A stretch of DNA of 37,469 nucleotides from positions 1 through 37,469 of IMG/VR virus record IMGVR_UViG_3300037502_001762. One strand, 5' to 3'. Positions 6,901 to 14,046 of this stretch are shown piece after piece; position 1 is the stretch's first letter; each line of letters begins with the position of its first letter. The position numbers and the translations under genes are program-made. The notes below the pieces were generated by a model. The model was not told the DNA's origin. It worked only from the letters and a program-made list of their open reading frames with translations, and did no database searches. Source of the DNA: a virus.

Positions 6901-9222
6901 GATCTTGTCCTTCATCCGGCTGCTGACCGCCTGGGACTGCTCAATGGCAGACAACTGCTGCGGGCTGAACCGGCCAAGGATCTCGCCATCGACCACGCGG
7001 GCTCCCGGGACGCCTTCCAGGATCGTCCTGATAGCGGCGGTGTCCTTCTCTTCGCGGACTCGGATCTCCTCGTCTGAGAGGTTCCTGACGCTGCCGTCGG
7101 GCATCTTCTCAGCCACACCAAGGTCGACCAACTGCTTGGCGGCAATCGGATTGGAGACATCCTGCGGCTTCAGGACCTTGCCCGGGCCTTCGTTCTCTAT
7201 GGTGATGCGCTCATCTAGCTTGCGCCGGGCACGCAACAGGTCGCGCAGCATGGCGTTCACCTGGGGCGAGGCCTGCTTCAGGTCCGGGAACAGCACCGAG
7301 TCGGTGGGCTTGACTCCGAAAGTACGCTCAATGGTCGCCGCGGCATCGGCCAAGGCCCGGCTGGCGTTCTGGGTCAGAGCAGCGTCCAGCAACTGCCGGG
7401 TGACTCCGGTGAATCCCTTCAGCAGTGCGTCAGGCTTCTGACCGGCCAGGAGCCCGGCGAAGTGCTCTGCAGCCAGTTCTGAGGCAACATAGCCTGCCTT
7501 CTTGTCGATGGTGTCGTACTGGGCGAGCTGGGCTGCGCGTTCCTGACTGCCTGCGGCCAGCTTGTCGCGATACTCGTTGAAGCGTGCCTCGATCTCGGCG
7601 TCATTGAATGCGCCATCGGCCAGCTTGCGAACAACGTCGCCTTCCTGAATCCAACGTCCAACAAGAGCATCCTTAATCTCGGTGGCGCCGCCTTCGAGCT
7701 GGGTGCTCTTCTCGAGAGCATGGAAGAGCTCGTGACCGAGCGTGTAGAGCGGGCCGTCTCCGGTTCCTTTGCCGATGATGTCAGAGTTGATGACTACGGC
7801 AGGCCGTCCGCCTAGGTCTTCAACCTGCACACCCCGGGCGCTTCCACCGAACTGATCAGCAAAGTCCTTGTTGTTACGGTAGATGACTTCGACGTCGCCG
7901 AACTTACCGCGAACAAGGCCCTGCAAGTCCATCAGGCTGGATGCAGCATCAACACCATGTTGATCCAGCACCCGTTCAAACAGTGCCTTGGTGGTCGGGT
8001 CCTGCTGGGCATCAATGAAGCGCCCCAGGTCGCCGGCACGGGCTTCCTTGGCAGCCTTGCCTGTCAGCTTCTCGAAACCGCGGGCACCGATGGCACCGGC
8101 AGCACCCTGAACAAGGCCAGATCCTAGGCCTGCGGCAGCCCCTTCCTCGCCACCGGACAAATAGCCCAAGCCTGTGCCAATCACTCCACCTTCAATTCCT
8201 CCGGCAATCCCTCTTAGTGAGGCATCCAACGCAGCGTCTCCACCGTACTGCCCGACCACACCGAGCATACGCTGGCGTAGGTTGGCCCCGGGGGCTGCCC
8301 CGATAGCCTCAAGAGCACCAATGCGCGAAGGCTGGGTCATCAGGTTCTCGCCTGCCCGGGTCAATGCCTCGCCGGCTTCGCGTGCGGTACGGATGCCGGC
8401 AGGGATAGCGGCAAAAGCTGCCGCCTCGGGGGCAATGCCAAGAGCGCCGGCAAGACCGGCTGTTGAAGCAGCGGTGCGAAGCCCTTCTGGGGTCATTCCA
8501 ATAGCCTCCGCTGTCATGCGCTCGGCAGCGCCTGCAACGCGCTCTAGTGGCTTTGCAACGCCGGCAACGGCACGCCCGGTGAGTTGTGCGCCTTTACCGA
8601 CTGCACGGGTGGCCAGTTTGCCTGCACCGAACACCTCGCCGATACCAGGAAGAGCCAGTGTCGGGTCAAGGATCATGGACACGCCCTGGACGAACTCCGG
8701 GTTGGTGTACTCGGGCGGGACAACAATGCCTTCCTCGCCGCGCTCAAGGCGGGCAGTAGTGTTGGCGAAGTCTCGGGCCTCAAGAAACTGGTTGTAGCGA
8801 GACTCCGCAGTACCTGTGCCTGCGACGAGGTCCTTGAACTTGAAGAGTGGTGACGACGGGTCTTGAGACTGTGCGACCAGGCCGTAGAGCTGTCGGGTGC
8901 CTTGAGCAGCGCCCTCGATGTAGTTGAGCGGGTTGGCAACAGCTCCCTGTGCGCCTTCTGAGATCGCGCCACCAATCATGTTGGCGGCAGCATCAACCGA
9001 CTGCGCAATGGTGTTGACCCAGTCGGTCTGCTTGGTCTTGGCGTACTGCTCGAACTTGAGGTAGTCGTCGACCGACGGCTTGTAGGCCGGGTCTTGCATG
9101 GCACCGGCAATGTCCTCGCCAGTGGCTGGGAACTGCTCGGACAAAATCCGCTGGGCCTCATCCTGGCCAACGGAATCAGGGAACTCGACAACCTGAGAGC
9201 CGACCTGGATCTGGTATGGCAT
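3961..9222 (-). CDS. Giant polyvalent internal virion (ejection) protein with metallopeptidase motif
   Basis: This 1753-aa multidomain protein is probably packaged in the virion and injected with the DNA. From the N-terminus it shows a short domain with FPDSVGQDEAQRILSEQFP, a long Ala/Gly-rich region with a glycine-zipper-like stretch at about residues 335-385, and HELFH at residues 497-501 (H497, E498, H501), the HExxH signature of zinc metallopeptidases. It then has coiled or helical regions and a YGPDGKLIGIY motif at residue 977, repeated as YGPAGSLIGIA at residue 1727. A segment at about 1260-1295 (GPKLGSFFNNLYGDFSSVT) resembles a recurring polyvalent-protein domain (DUF7178-like, from memory). 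FMP/WMP linker motifs occur at Met 949, 1053, 1513 and 1696. Its neighbours are a 543-aa virion protein and the tail fibre. Confidence 0.8.
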   Translation of the reverse strand: MPYQIQVGSQVVEFPDSVGQDEAQRILSEQFPATGEDIAGAMQDPAYKPSVDDYLKFEQYAKTKQTDWVNTIAQSVDAAANMIGGAISEGAQGAVANPLNYIEGAAQGTRQLYGLVAQSQDPSSPLFKFKDLVAGTGTAESRYNQFLEARDFANTTARLERGEEGIVVPPEYTNPEFVQGVSMILDPTLALPGIGEVFGAGKLATRAVGKGAQLTGRAVAGVAKPLERVAGAAERMTAEAIGMTPEGLRTAASTAGLAGALGIAPEAAAFAAIPAGIRTAREAGEALTRAGENLMTQPSRIGALEAIGAAPGANLRQRMLGVVGQYGGDAALDASLRGIAGGIEGGVIGTGLGYLSGGEEGAAAGLGSGLVQGAAGAIGARGFEKLTGKAAKEARAGDLGRFIDAQQDPTTKALFERVLDQHGVDAASSLMDLQGLVRGKFGDVEVIYRNNKDFADQFGGSARGVQVEDLGGRPAVVINSDIIGKGTGDGPLYTLGHELFHALEKSTQLEGGATEIKDALVGRWIQEGDVVRKLADGAFNDAEIEARFNEYRDKLAAGSQERAAQLAQYDTIDKKAGYVASELAAEHFAGLLAGQKPDALLKGFTGVTRQLLDAALTQNASRALADAAATIERTFGVKPTDSVLFPDLKQASPQVNAMLRDLLRARRKLDERITIENEGPGKVLKPQDVSNPIAAKQLVDLGVAEKMPDGSVRNLSDEEIRVREEKDTAAIRTILEGVPGARVVDGEILGRFSPQQLSAIEQSQAVSSRMKDKIRAVNAAMDAGNSIFLNYGAATRRVKNRLTGLFTSKYNSGIRLSQREVLPYSFYLSKADNPVIKAIDISKIRGALDKLTAPDGGVAAGLWDNVDGFMSDLAAYFTNLDAGEGARRSAEIFGLEKAKFLGDFVNEQEKGGRKFVRDFRLDRIGSTAPMDFRARISEDAIQKSKMRWMPAETVGDKSVINSEEGYRIISGAKHRLYGPDGKLIGIYDTQTQAERKADATQARLQPEVRQQQYPVGNEVRQTAEAGGGNRALGGQEGQGEGGAVRQAGDVRFMPDGTSDGLAVLDDQLKLELPARPKVLDIANAFQKLFGKAIEYRKAKPQDNAKLVGLLVQEIDRAVKLHPEAKGWYDENVKLTMDVMRDLDPDLAKPENDFIFKAILAATSDGNKVGPQFQQTWKEYSNWKNTGEISGEFVSGDRIENIQTNLEMLNEFIKDIGWEKTKDFMVQKGTVKDLRQALVDVFGWTKKQANSIGSSERVDEVVPFAVVLGPKLGSFFNNLYGDFSSVTMDRWFMRTLGRLTGTQVAPLSKAKLREMRNNLRDAVARLTPSEFEMLGVKRGDLKGTSIDGAATTISGRFSKKALRETAKKSSEAGQSALEETRKFANALKKGLNPLVEAPVDGTHRRWIRERIAEVQSELRSRGIELENADLQAVLWYLEKELYEKLNYRSKSGESDYASAASSLYQSVAGRPSDVYAGGTGRVRAIGSTGGSEGMGAGQASQAAGPKVAGGERFMPAEIQRDIGRNQDFATPPTDSEAIDALSSEKKAKFGAARSIKPGTQVAARIDIPAFLRTGKYVVAVHEPDGAAGGPGKVIGYDTVTRLQNPKFVVKPGVQRIYEGKSAKFPVATVDGKIMADRSIPGDLENYVPVGMDPKEHAFFYDKRTDQPVIGGSESVSVGNTVFVKNPVYGDPSQFAFMPSPDSAMPGAYSFPGGYRAIPGKAKGSLRLYGPAGSLIGIAASLDEAQRIIRKKSKQ

Positions 9223-9224
9223 AA

Positions 9225-10856
9225 TTACTCGATGCGCTTCGTGACGGGATTGTATTTACGGACGCCGCCTTGGGGCTGGGTTTCCTGGCCGACGCCCATC
9301 TGGCGCAGGTAGTCGTCAGCGAACCGGCCGATGCCGGCCTTCATGGACTTGAACACGGTAGAGCGCAGGGTTGCCTTCTGCTTGAGCACCTTGTCGCTGT
9401 CTCCGGGTTGAGGGAAGTATTGGCGATCAGCGGCGGAATACTCGTCCTTGCCGATGGCAGCACCGGACTCCTTGCGCAGGGCAGCAGCAATCCAGTTTTC
9501 CTTAGCGGCGTCGTAGATCTTGCGGTCGTCGGAACGCAAACGCTCTGGGGTGAAGCCAAACTCAGTCAGGCCACCAGGGCGATAACCGCGGCCCACCACG
9601 TCATTGATCGTGCCCTCGTTGAGCATCATGCGCGAAGCAAAGCCCAGCGAGTTGGACTGCCCCTCGGTCAAGTCTTTGCCTTCGACCATCTTGGGAGCAG
9701 GAAGGATATCCACCTTGCCATCAGCACGCACCACGGTGATGCCGCCGGGCAGAGTCTGGGTGTCGACCTGAATGGGCCGAGGAGTTCCGGTGGCCTCCAG
9801 CACGCTCCTAATGGCATCCGGGTTGATCGGGGCACCCAAACGCTGGAACACGTCGACCGCCTGCTTGAAGCGGTCCTGGTAGTTGACCGGCTGGGTCTCG
9901 GTAACCGTGCGTTGGATGGGTTGCGACTCGAAAGCCGGGACCTCACGCTGCGGGATGGGCGCGATACCGGCAGGCGGGGCTGTCTGAACTTGCGCGGAAG
10001 GCGTGAACTGAGAGCGATTGGTGCCAGCCGGGATGGGCATGATGTTGCGCCCGAGGCCCATGGTATACTGATCGGCACCACCGAAGCGCATACCTCCAAA
10101 GGTCGGACCTTGCGGAGCCTGCGGGGCCGGAGGCTGCTGGATCGTGCCACCCGGGATCTGCTGCACCTGATAGAACGGGGTGTAGGGCTGCTGCTCTGCG
10201 GGAATGTTCAGGCTGCTGCTGATGATTGCCGGAGGTGCGGGCACCGTGACTTCCTGCGTGGCCGGAAGCTGGGCAACCTGAGAGATTGCCTGCTCAAGCC
10301 CACGGCGTCGGGCCTCGGCACCTTGCGCTGTCTCCAGGTTGAAGCGAGCGGCAGTGGTTTGAAGATTGCGCAACTCGGTTTCAGCCTGTTTTTGCTGATC
10401 CGTCCGGTACTGGTTCAGCACCATCACGGCGTCCCCGAGAGCCGCCTTCTTCTTGGCCAGGCTCATGTCCGGGAACTTCTCACCGAGAGCCGAGAACTTA
10501 TTAAGCATCTCCCGGTCGGCCTGCACCTGCTGGGTGTAGCGAGGGATGTCCTGCTCGGAGACGCCCTGGGGGAGCGCCCCGGTCTCCATGTACTGCTGAA
10601 TGGCCAGGTATTTGGGATCGCTTGAGAGCTGCTGCTGCATCAGCCCGGAGACAGTCTCCCAGCTCTGCGTGGCAGCCTCGGTCTCGGCCTTCTTGGTGCG
10701 GTACTGCTCGATAGCCTTCCCGAGGCCCTGTCCCATGGCAGCGATACCCATCGCCAGGTTGCGCCCAGGGGCTGTTGCGGCCTCCATGTAGCCAGGAGGC
10801 AGCGGGCCGGTGTCGCCGCGTCCGGTGTATGGTGTGGAATAGCCGTAAGTTGCCAT
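9225..10856 (-). CDS. Internal virion / DNA-ejection protein
   Basis: This 543-aa protein lies just upstream of the giant polyvalent protein, separated from it by 2 bases. The N-terminus is Gly/Pro-rich, followed by a glycine-rich helix (MGIAAMGQGLGKAIEQY) and a long charged helical region to about residue 190. A Pro/Gln-rich low-complexity linker spans roughly 200-330. The C-terminal helical domain (NWIAAALRKESGAAIGKDEY and onward) is of a type seen in many podovirus and siphovirus internal or structural proteins. No enzymatic motif is visible. Context and composition suggest an ejection protein that helps form the channel through the host envelope. The start ATG 10856 is four bases after the preceding stop. 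Confidence 0.65.
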   Translation of the reverse strand: MATYGYSTPYTGRGDTGPLPPGYMEAATAPGRNLAMGIAAMGQGLGKAIEQYRTKKAETEAATQSWETVSGLMQQQLSSDPKYLAIQQYMETGALPQGVSEQDIPRYTQQVQADREMLNKFSALGEKFPDMSLAKKKAALGDAVMVLNQYRTDQQKQAETELRNLQTTAARFNLETAQGAEARRRGLEQAISQVAQLPATQEVTVPAPPAIISSSLNIPAEQQPYTPFYQVQQIPGGTIQQPPAPQAPQGPTFGGMRFGGADQYTMGLGRNIMPIPAGTNRSQFTPSAQVQTAPPAGIAPIPQREVPAFESQPIQRTVTETQPVNYQDRFKQAVDVFQRLGAPINPDAIRSVLEATGTPRPIQVDTQTLPGGITVVRADGKVDILPAPKMVEGKDLTEGQSNSLGFASRMMLNEGTINDVVGRGYRPGGLTEFGFTPERLRSDDRKIYDAAKENWIAAALRKESGAAIGKDEYSAADRQYFPQPGDSDKVLKQKATLRSTVFKSMKAGIGRFADDYLRQMGVGQETQPQGGVRKYNPVTKRIE

Positions 10857-10860
10857 AGGT

Positions 10861-11283
10861 TTAGCTGTGCTGAGAATGGTACGCGAACTCCCGCAGTTTC
10901 AAGCTGATAGCCCTCATGTGCTTGTAGCCCCCGATAATCCAAGCCACTTGAATGATCATGTCGTTGCCGCAGAGCCGTAGGACATCGGATGTCTGACGCT
11001 TCCACTCCTCGTCGGCCTTCTCCCAGGCAACCGAGTCGGCGTAGGTACTGGTGATCTGCGCAATCACCGGCTGCAGCCGGAACCAGTTCTCAATGTAGAA
11101 CGGGGTCGAGTAGAGGCTGTTGGCCTGCATCATCACGTCAAGGAAGGCCTCTGGTGTGAACGGCACGTCGCCGTCGACCAGGTCGTCGATGGCATGGCAG
11201 TAGGCATGGAAGGCCGTGATGAACACCACGGCGTTGTGGTTGCCGCCGGCTGCGTCGAAGTAGAGCTGGCCGAGCTTGTTCAC
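10861..11283 (-). CDS. All-helical small protein with a DDxxD motif
   Basis: This 140-aa protein starts at GTG 11283, overlapping the cupin-like gene stop (GTGA). It is predicted helical throughout. Near residues 30-39 it carries HAIDDLVDGD, which matches the metal-binding DDxxD motif of isoprenoid synthase-fold enzymes, although the protein is much shorter than those enzymes (usually about 300 aa). A second basic helical segment (GGYKHMRAISLKLREF) ends the protein. I do not know its function. The position among virion genes suggests a structural or assembly role, and the DDxxD may be a chance metal site or a reduced catalytic core. Confidence 0.65.
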   Translation of the reverse strand: MNKLGQLYFDAAGGNHNAVVFITAFHAYCHAIDDLVDGDVPFTPEAFLDVMMQANSLYSTPFYIENWFRLQPVIAQITSTYADSVAWEKADEEWKRQTSDVLRLCGNDMIIQVAWIIGGYKHMRAISLKLREFAYHSQHS

Positions 11284-11609
11284 GCCGGGTTGAAGTCTAC
11301 TGCCGCGGAGGTTGGGTTGCCGCTCCACCGCTCCAGATTGGCGAACACCGAGAACGACATCGCAATGGCACTGTGCTGCACGCCGGCTGGGACGGGCTTA
11401 GACCACCCACAGTGGTAGCTGGTGACGTGCTTTGATTTGCCACCCATCATCCAACGCATGGTCCCGAGGATGTGGATGATCCGGGAGTCAAACTGGCTGT
11501 GGCAATGCGACGGTATCAACTCACCAGCGGGGCAAAACCAGACCTCAAGCTGCCATCGGAACAACCGAAAGAGCCTGATTCCTGTGCATCGCTGGAACTT
11601 GATGATCAC
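11280..11609 (-). CDS. Cupin-like small protein
   Basis: This 109-aa protein starts at GTG 11609, overlapping the preceding stop (GTGA). After a basic N-terminus it has LEVWFCPAGE, then IPSHCHSQFD with histidines 35 and 37, and later PVPAGVQHSA with His 79. This order (HxH in cupin motif 1, G(x)5-type turn, then PxGxxH in motif 2) fits the small metal-binding cupin beta-barrel. In phages such cupins sit in structural clusters and may be adaptor or decoration proteins rather than enzymes. Neighbours are a small virion protein and the DDxxD protein. The family call rests on motif spacing only. Confidence 0.65.
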   Translation of the reverse strand: MIIKFQRCTGIRLFRLFRWQLEVWFCPAGELIPSHCHSQFDSRIIHILGTMRWMMGGKSKHVTSYHCGWSKPVPAGVQHSAIAMSFSVFANLERWSGNPTSAAVDFNPA

Positions 11610-11947
11610 AAAGAGGATGCAAGGCCTTTAAGGCCGGCACCGGCGGCAGACGCTGCTCCGGTGAGATTACTTCCGGCAGCCTTGATGCCACCACCAATAG
11701 CCTCAAGCGCCTTGCCTTGCATCTCGTCGCGCTTCTCGAAGAGGCCCTGCTTAAACGACAAGGCATCGTCGATCATGGTGTCGTCCAGTCCGAGGGCTTT
11801 GAGGCGCTTGCGCTGGGCTTCCACATCTGCGGTGGTGTTCTGGAAGTTGGTCATCATGGGCGCACCGTACCCACTGCCAGGCATCATCGGCGGCTGGGGT
11901 GCGTAGCCCTGCATCATTCCACCGGGCTGCTGGTATCCGTAGTTCAT
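11606..11947 (-). CDS. Small virion-associated protein with Pro/Met-rich N-terminus
   Basis: This 113-aa protein starts with a Gly/Pro/Met/Tyr-rich stretch (residues 1-35, PQPPMMPGSGYGAPMM). A charged helix follows (ADVEAQRKRLKALGLDDTM) and a C-terminal Ala/Gly helix that could insert into membranes (AAGSNLTGAASAAGAG). The composition resembles the flanking 264-aa and 543-aa proteins, so it is probably part of the same internal-protein or ejection set. No catalytic motif is visible. ATG 11947 overlaps the upstream stop (ATGA). Confidence 0.6.
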   Translation of the reverse strand: MNYGYQQPGGMMQGYAPQPPMMPGSGYGAPMMTNFQNTTADVEAQRKRLKALGLDDTMIDDALSFKQGLFEKRDEMQGKALEAIGGGIKAAGSNLTGAASAAGAGLKGLASSL

Positions 11948-12738
11948 AGGCTGGATGCGGCAGACATACCGGCACCGATCAGCGCGGTGGTGTTGGCGGC
12001 GGAAGCAGTACGGGCAGCAAGCTGGGCCTGCTGGTTGCCACCAATCAGGTTGGCAGCATACTGGCTCTCCGGGTTGAAGAGTTGGCCAGGATTGAATCCT
12101 TGAGCCTGACCAATAAAGCCCTGCGAGGCCCCAAAGGCCTGAGAAGGCCGACCTAGCACCTGTTGGAAGACGTCACCGTAGACGCCCTGAGAAGCCCCGA
12201 GGGCTCCCATGGCCTGTTGCTGGCGCTGTTGTTGCAGGCCGGCACCGGCCATCTGGGAGCGCACAGCCTCCTGCAGGGCACCGGACGGGCCTTGAGCCAG
12301 GCCGCGGGCAGCCAGCCCGGAACGGGTCTGCTGCTCAACCATGCGCTGTTGCTCAGGGGTCAGACGGGAACCTGCTGCCAGGCCAGACTGAGCTTGCGCG
12401 GTCAACGTATCGGCCAAGGCAGCCTGCTCCGGTGATGCAGCCTTGATGGCGGCACGAGCTTGCGGCCCGAGTCGCTCAATGTCGGCAATGTCACCGGCCC
12501 GGGAACGGGAGCGGGCGGCCGCCTCGACCTCGCCCATGGTGGGCGCGATCTGCTCCTTGTAGAGCTGCAGCAGCTCCGGCGTGGCAGACTTCAACAGGCC
12601 GAGCTGAAGAGCTTGGTACTGCGGAGCGTACTTGGCCTCGGCTGCGTATTTCTCGGGCGCTAGGTCAAGCTGGGCGCGGAGAGTTTCCGCAGTCTCCTTG
12701 CCGTAGTCCCGTGGTGCTGGTGCCTCAACTGATGCCAT
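11944..12738 (-). CDS. Ala/Gln-rich internal virion (ejection) protein
   Basis: This 264-aa protein is helical and rich in Ala, Gln and Gly. Residues 10-90 are amphipathic helices, residues 100-180 a Gln/Arg-rich region (LQQQRQQQAMGALGASQG), and the C-terminus small and hydrophobic (TALIGAGMSAASSL). This resembles podovirus DNA-injection proteins of the P22 gp7 kind in size and composition, not in recognisable sequence. The start ATG 12738 overlaps the end of the GNAT-like gene by 14 bases in a different frame. The product is probably packaged in the capsid and ejected with DNA. Confidence 0.65.
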   Translation of the reverse strand: MASVEAPAPRDYGKETAETLRAQLDLAPEKYAAEAKYAPQYQALQLGLLKSATPELLQLYKEQIAPTMGEVEAAARSRSRAGDIADIERLGPQARAAIKAASPEQAALADTLTAQAQSGLAAGSRLTPEQQRMVEQQTRSGLAARGLAQGPSGALQEAVRSQMAGAGLQQQRQQQAMGALGASQGVYGDVFQQVLGRPSQAFGASQGFIGQAQGFNPGQLFNPESQYAANLIGGNQQAQLAARTASAANTTALIGAGMSAASSL

Positions 12739-13138
12739 ATTTTTTGTCAGCCACCCGGTAGATCGGCATCGAGCCTTTCTTGTAGGTGGTCAGTTTGCCG
12801 TTGCGATAGCCGATGGCCGGGAGGATTGCAGCCTCCGGTCGGTCATGGAAGAACTTAGCCGCCACCGCCATGGCGAATACCGCGCAATCCGCGGCGAATT
12901 GATGCCAGTACCAGTGGTCGCCATTGGGGTCGGAATGCTGCCACTCCCAGGCCTTAGGCTCTGGACCCGTCTGGCGCCAACCTACCAGCACACCGACCAC
13001 ATGGTCGTCCTGGGTGGCGATCTTGAGCGTGCCCTGCTCCGCATGGAACATGACGTAGTCCTCGACGGCCTCGCGGGTCCAGCCCTTGAAGCTGTCCGGG
13101 AGCTTGTGCAGCAGGTAGTCTGTGATGGCAGGGATCAT
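12725..13138 (-). CDS. Hypothetical protein, weakly GNAT-like
   Basis: This 137-aa protein starts at ATG 13138, overlapping the fibre-like gene stop (ATGA). After an N-terminal helix pair it has GTLKIATQDDHVVGVLVGW, a strand-turn-strand of the kind seen in GNAT acetyltransferases (substrate-side strands 2-4). It is followed by a Trp/His-rich loop (WEWQHSDPNGDHWYWHQF) and a helix. The canonical acetyl-CoA loop (Q/RxxGxG/A) is not visible, so an active enzyme is doubtful. It lies in the tail/ejection gene cluster; a structural role is equally possible. Confidence 0.55.
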   Translation of the reverse strand: MIPAITDYLLHKLPDSFKGWTREAVEDYVMFHAEQGTLKIATQDDHVVGVLVGWRQTGPEPKAWEWQHSDPNGDHWYWHQFAADCAVFAMAVAAKFFHDRPEAAILPAIGYRNGKLTTYKKGSMPIYRVADKKYGIS

Positions 13139-14040
13139 GCCCAGGTGGGTGCGTAGAGCAGGTAGGCTTTGACCTTCCAAGAGGCTCGCGTCAGTTCTTG
13201 GTAGGCACCGGCGCTTGTCAGGACAAAAAGCCGAGAGGTTGAAGCCGACGCAAAAGGCGTTGGGTTGCCCGGGGTCTGGCTGCTGAACCAGACATTCAGG
13301 AAGATATTGGAACCGGAAACAACGCCAGATGAAACCGTTGGGACGTAGTTGAAAATTGGGAAGTTATTCTGGAACCCCTGCATCACAATACTCTGAATGT
13401 CCACTTCATTACCCACAACGAACGGGCCGTCGTTGGTGAAGCATTCTAGGACCACACGCACCATCTGAGGCGCAACCGACAGCGATGGCAGCTCCGTTGA
13501 AGTGGTCAGCCATTGAACGGCCTGGCTGCCGGAAGCAATCAGCGGGATGCTCTTGGCACTGGTGGTATACCGCAGGATGCCGTTGGTCAGCGCACCGCTG
13601 GCCAGTGACAGCCCGGACCCGACCGTGATCTCCTGTGCGACGCCATTGGTGCCAGCAGATCGACCGATCAGACGAGCATCGGTGACGTGCTGGATCTTGG
13701 CGTAGGTGACGCCGGTGGTGGTTGACGAGGAGTCGGCCAGCTTGGCGGTGGTCACAGCCCCGGTGCCGATGTTGACCGTGCTCGAGGTGAACGCCAGGTC
13801 GGTCGAGGAGAGTTCCGCTGGATAGGCCGACACGGCGCTGCCGTTGCCGATAAGCCGATTGCCGGAGATCGGTGCGAACTTGGCAAGAGTCAGCGAACCA
13901 TCGGCCACCGAGAGCGTGCCGCCGTCGACCGAGCCGGTGATGTCGATGCTGGGCGTGCCCAGAAGGTTGAGCGTCGAGGCCGACAGCGTGGTGGTTGAGC
14001 TGACCGTGGTGCCCGGGGTGACAGTTACAAAGAGTGGCAT
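13135..14040 (-). CDS. Tail fibre-like structural protein
   Basis: This 301-aa, Ser/Thr/Gly-rich, beta-type protein begins MPLFVTVTPGTT and carries an internal module (VTYAKIQHVTDARLIGRSAG, then GVAQEITVGSGLSL) that closely matches a module of the 907-aa tail fibre. The C-terminal 120 residues are less repetitive and may be a globular tip or host-binding domain. It sits between the nozzle gene and the GNAT-like gene. It could be a second fibre, a fibre adaptor, or a short appendage. The start ATG 14040 follows the nozzle stop by six bases. Confidence 0.7.
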   Translation of the reverse strand: MPLFVTVTPGTTVSSTTTLSASTLNLLGTPSIDITGSVDGGTLSVADGSLTLAKFAPISGNRLIGNGSAVSAYPAELSSTDLAFTSSTVNIGTGAVTTAKLADSSSTTTGVTYAKIQHVTDARLIGRSAGTNGVAQEITVGSGLSLASGALTNGILRYTTSAKSIPLIASGSQAVQWLTTSTELPSLSVAPQMVRVVLECFTNDGPFVVGNEVDIQSIVMQGFQNNFPIFNYVPTVSSGVVSGSNIFLNVWFSSQTPGNPTPFASASTSRLFVLTSAGAYQELTRASWKVKAYLLYAPTWA

Positions 14041-14046
14041 GGTGGT

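Noticed and set aside
9270-10625. 451-codon plus-strand frame over the 543-aa virion protein
   Set aside because: Antisense shadow of a well-placed gene; His/Leu/Arg-rich with no recognisable domain.
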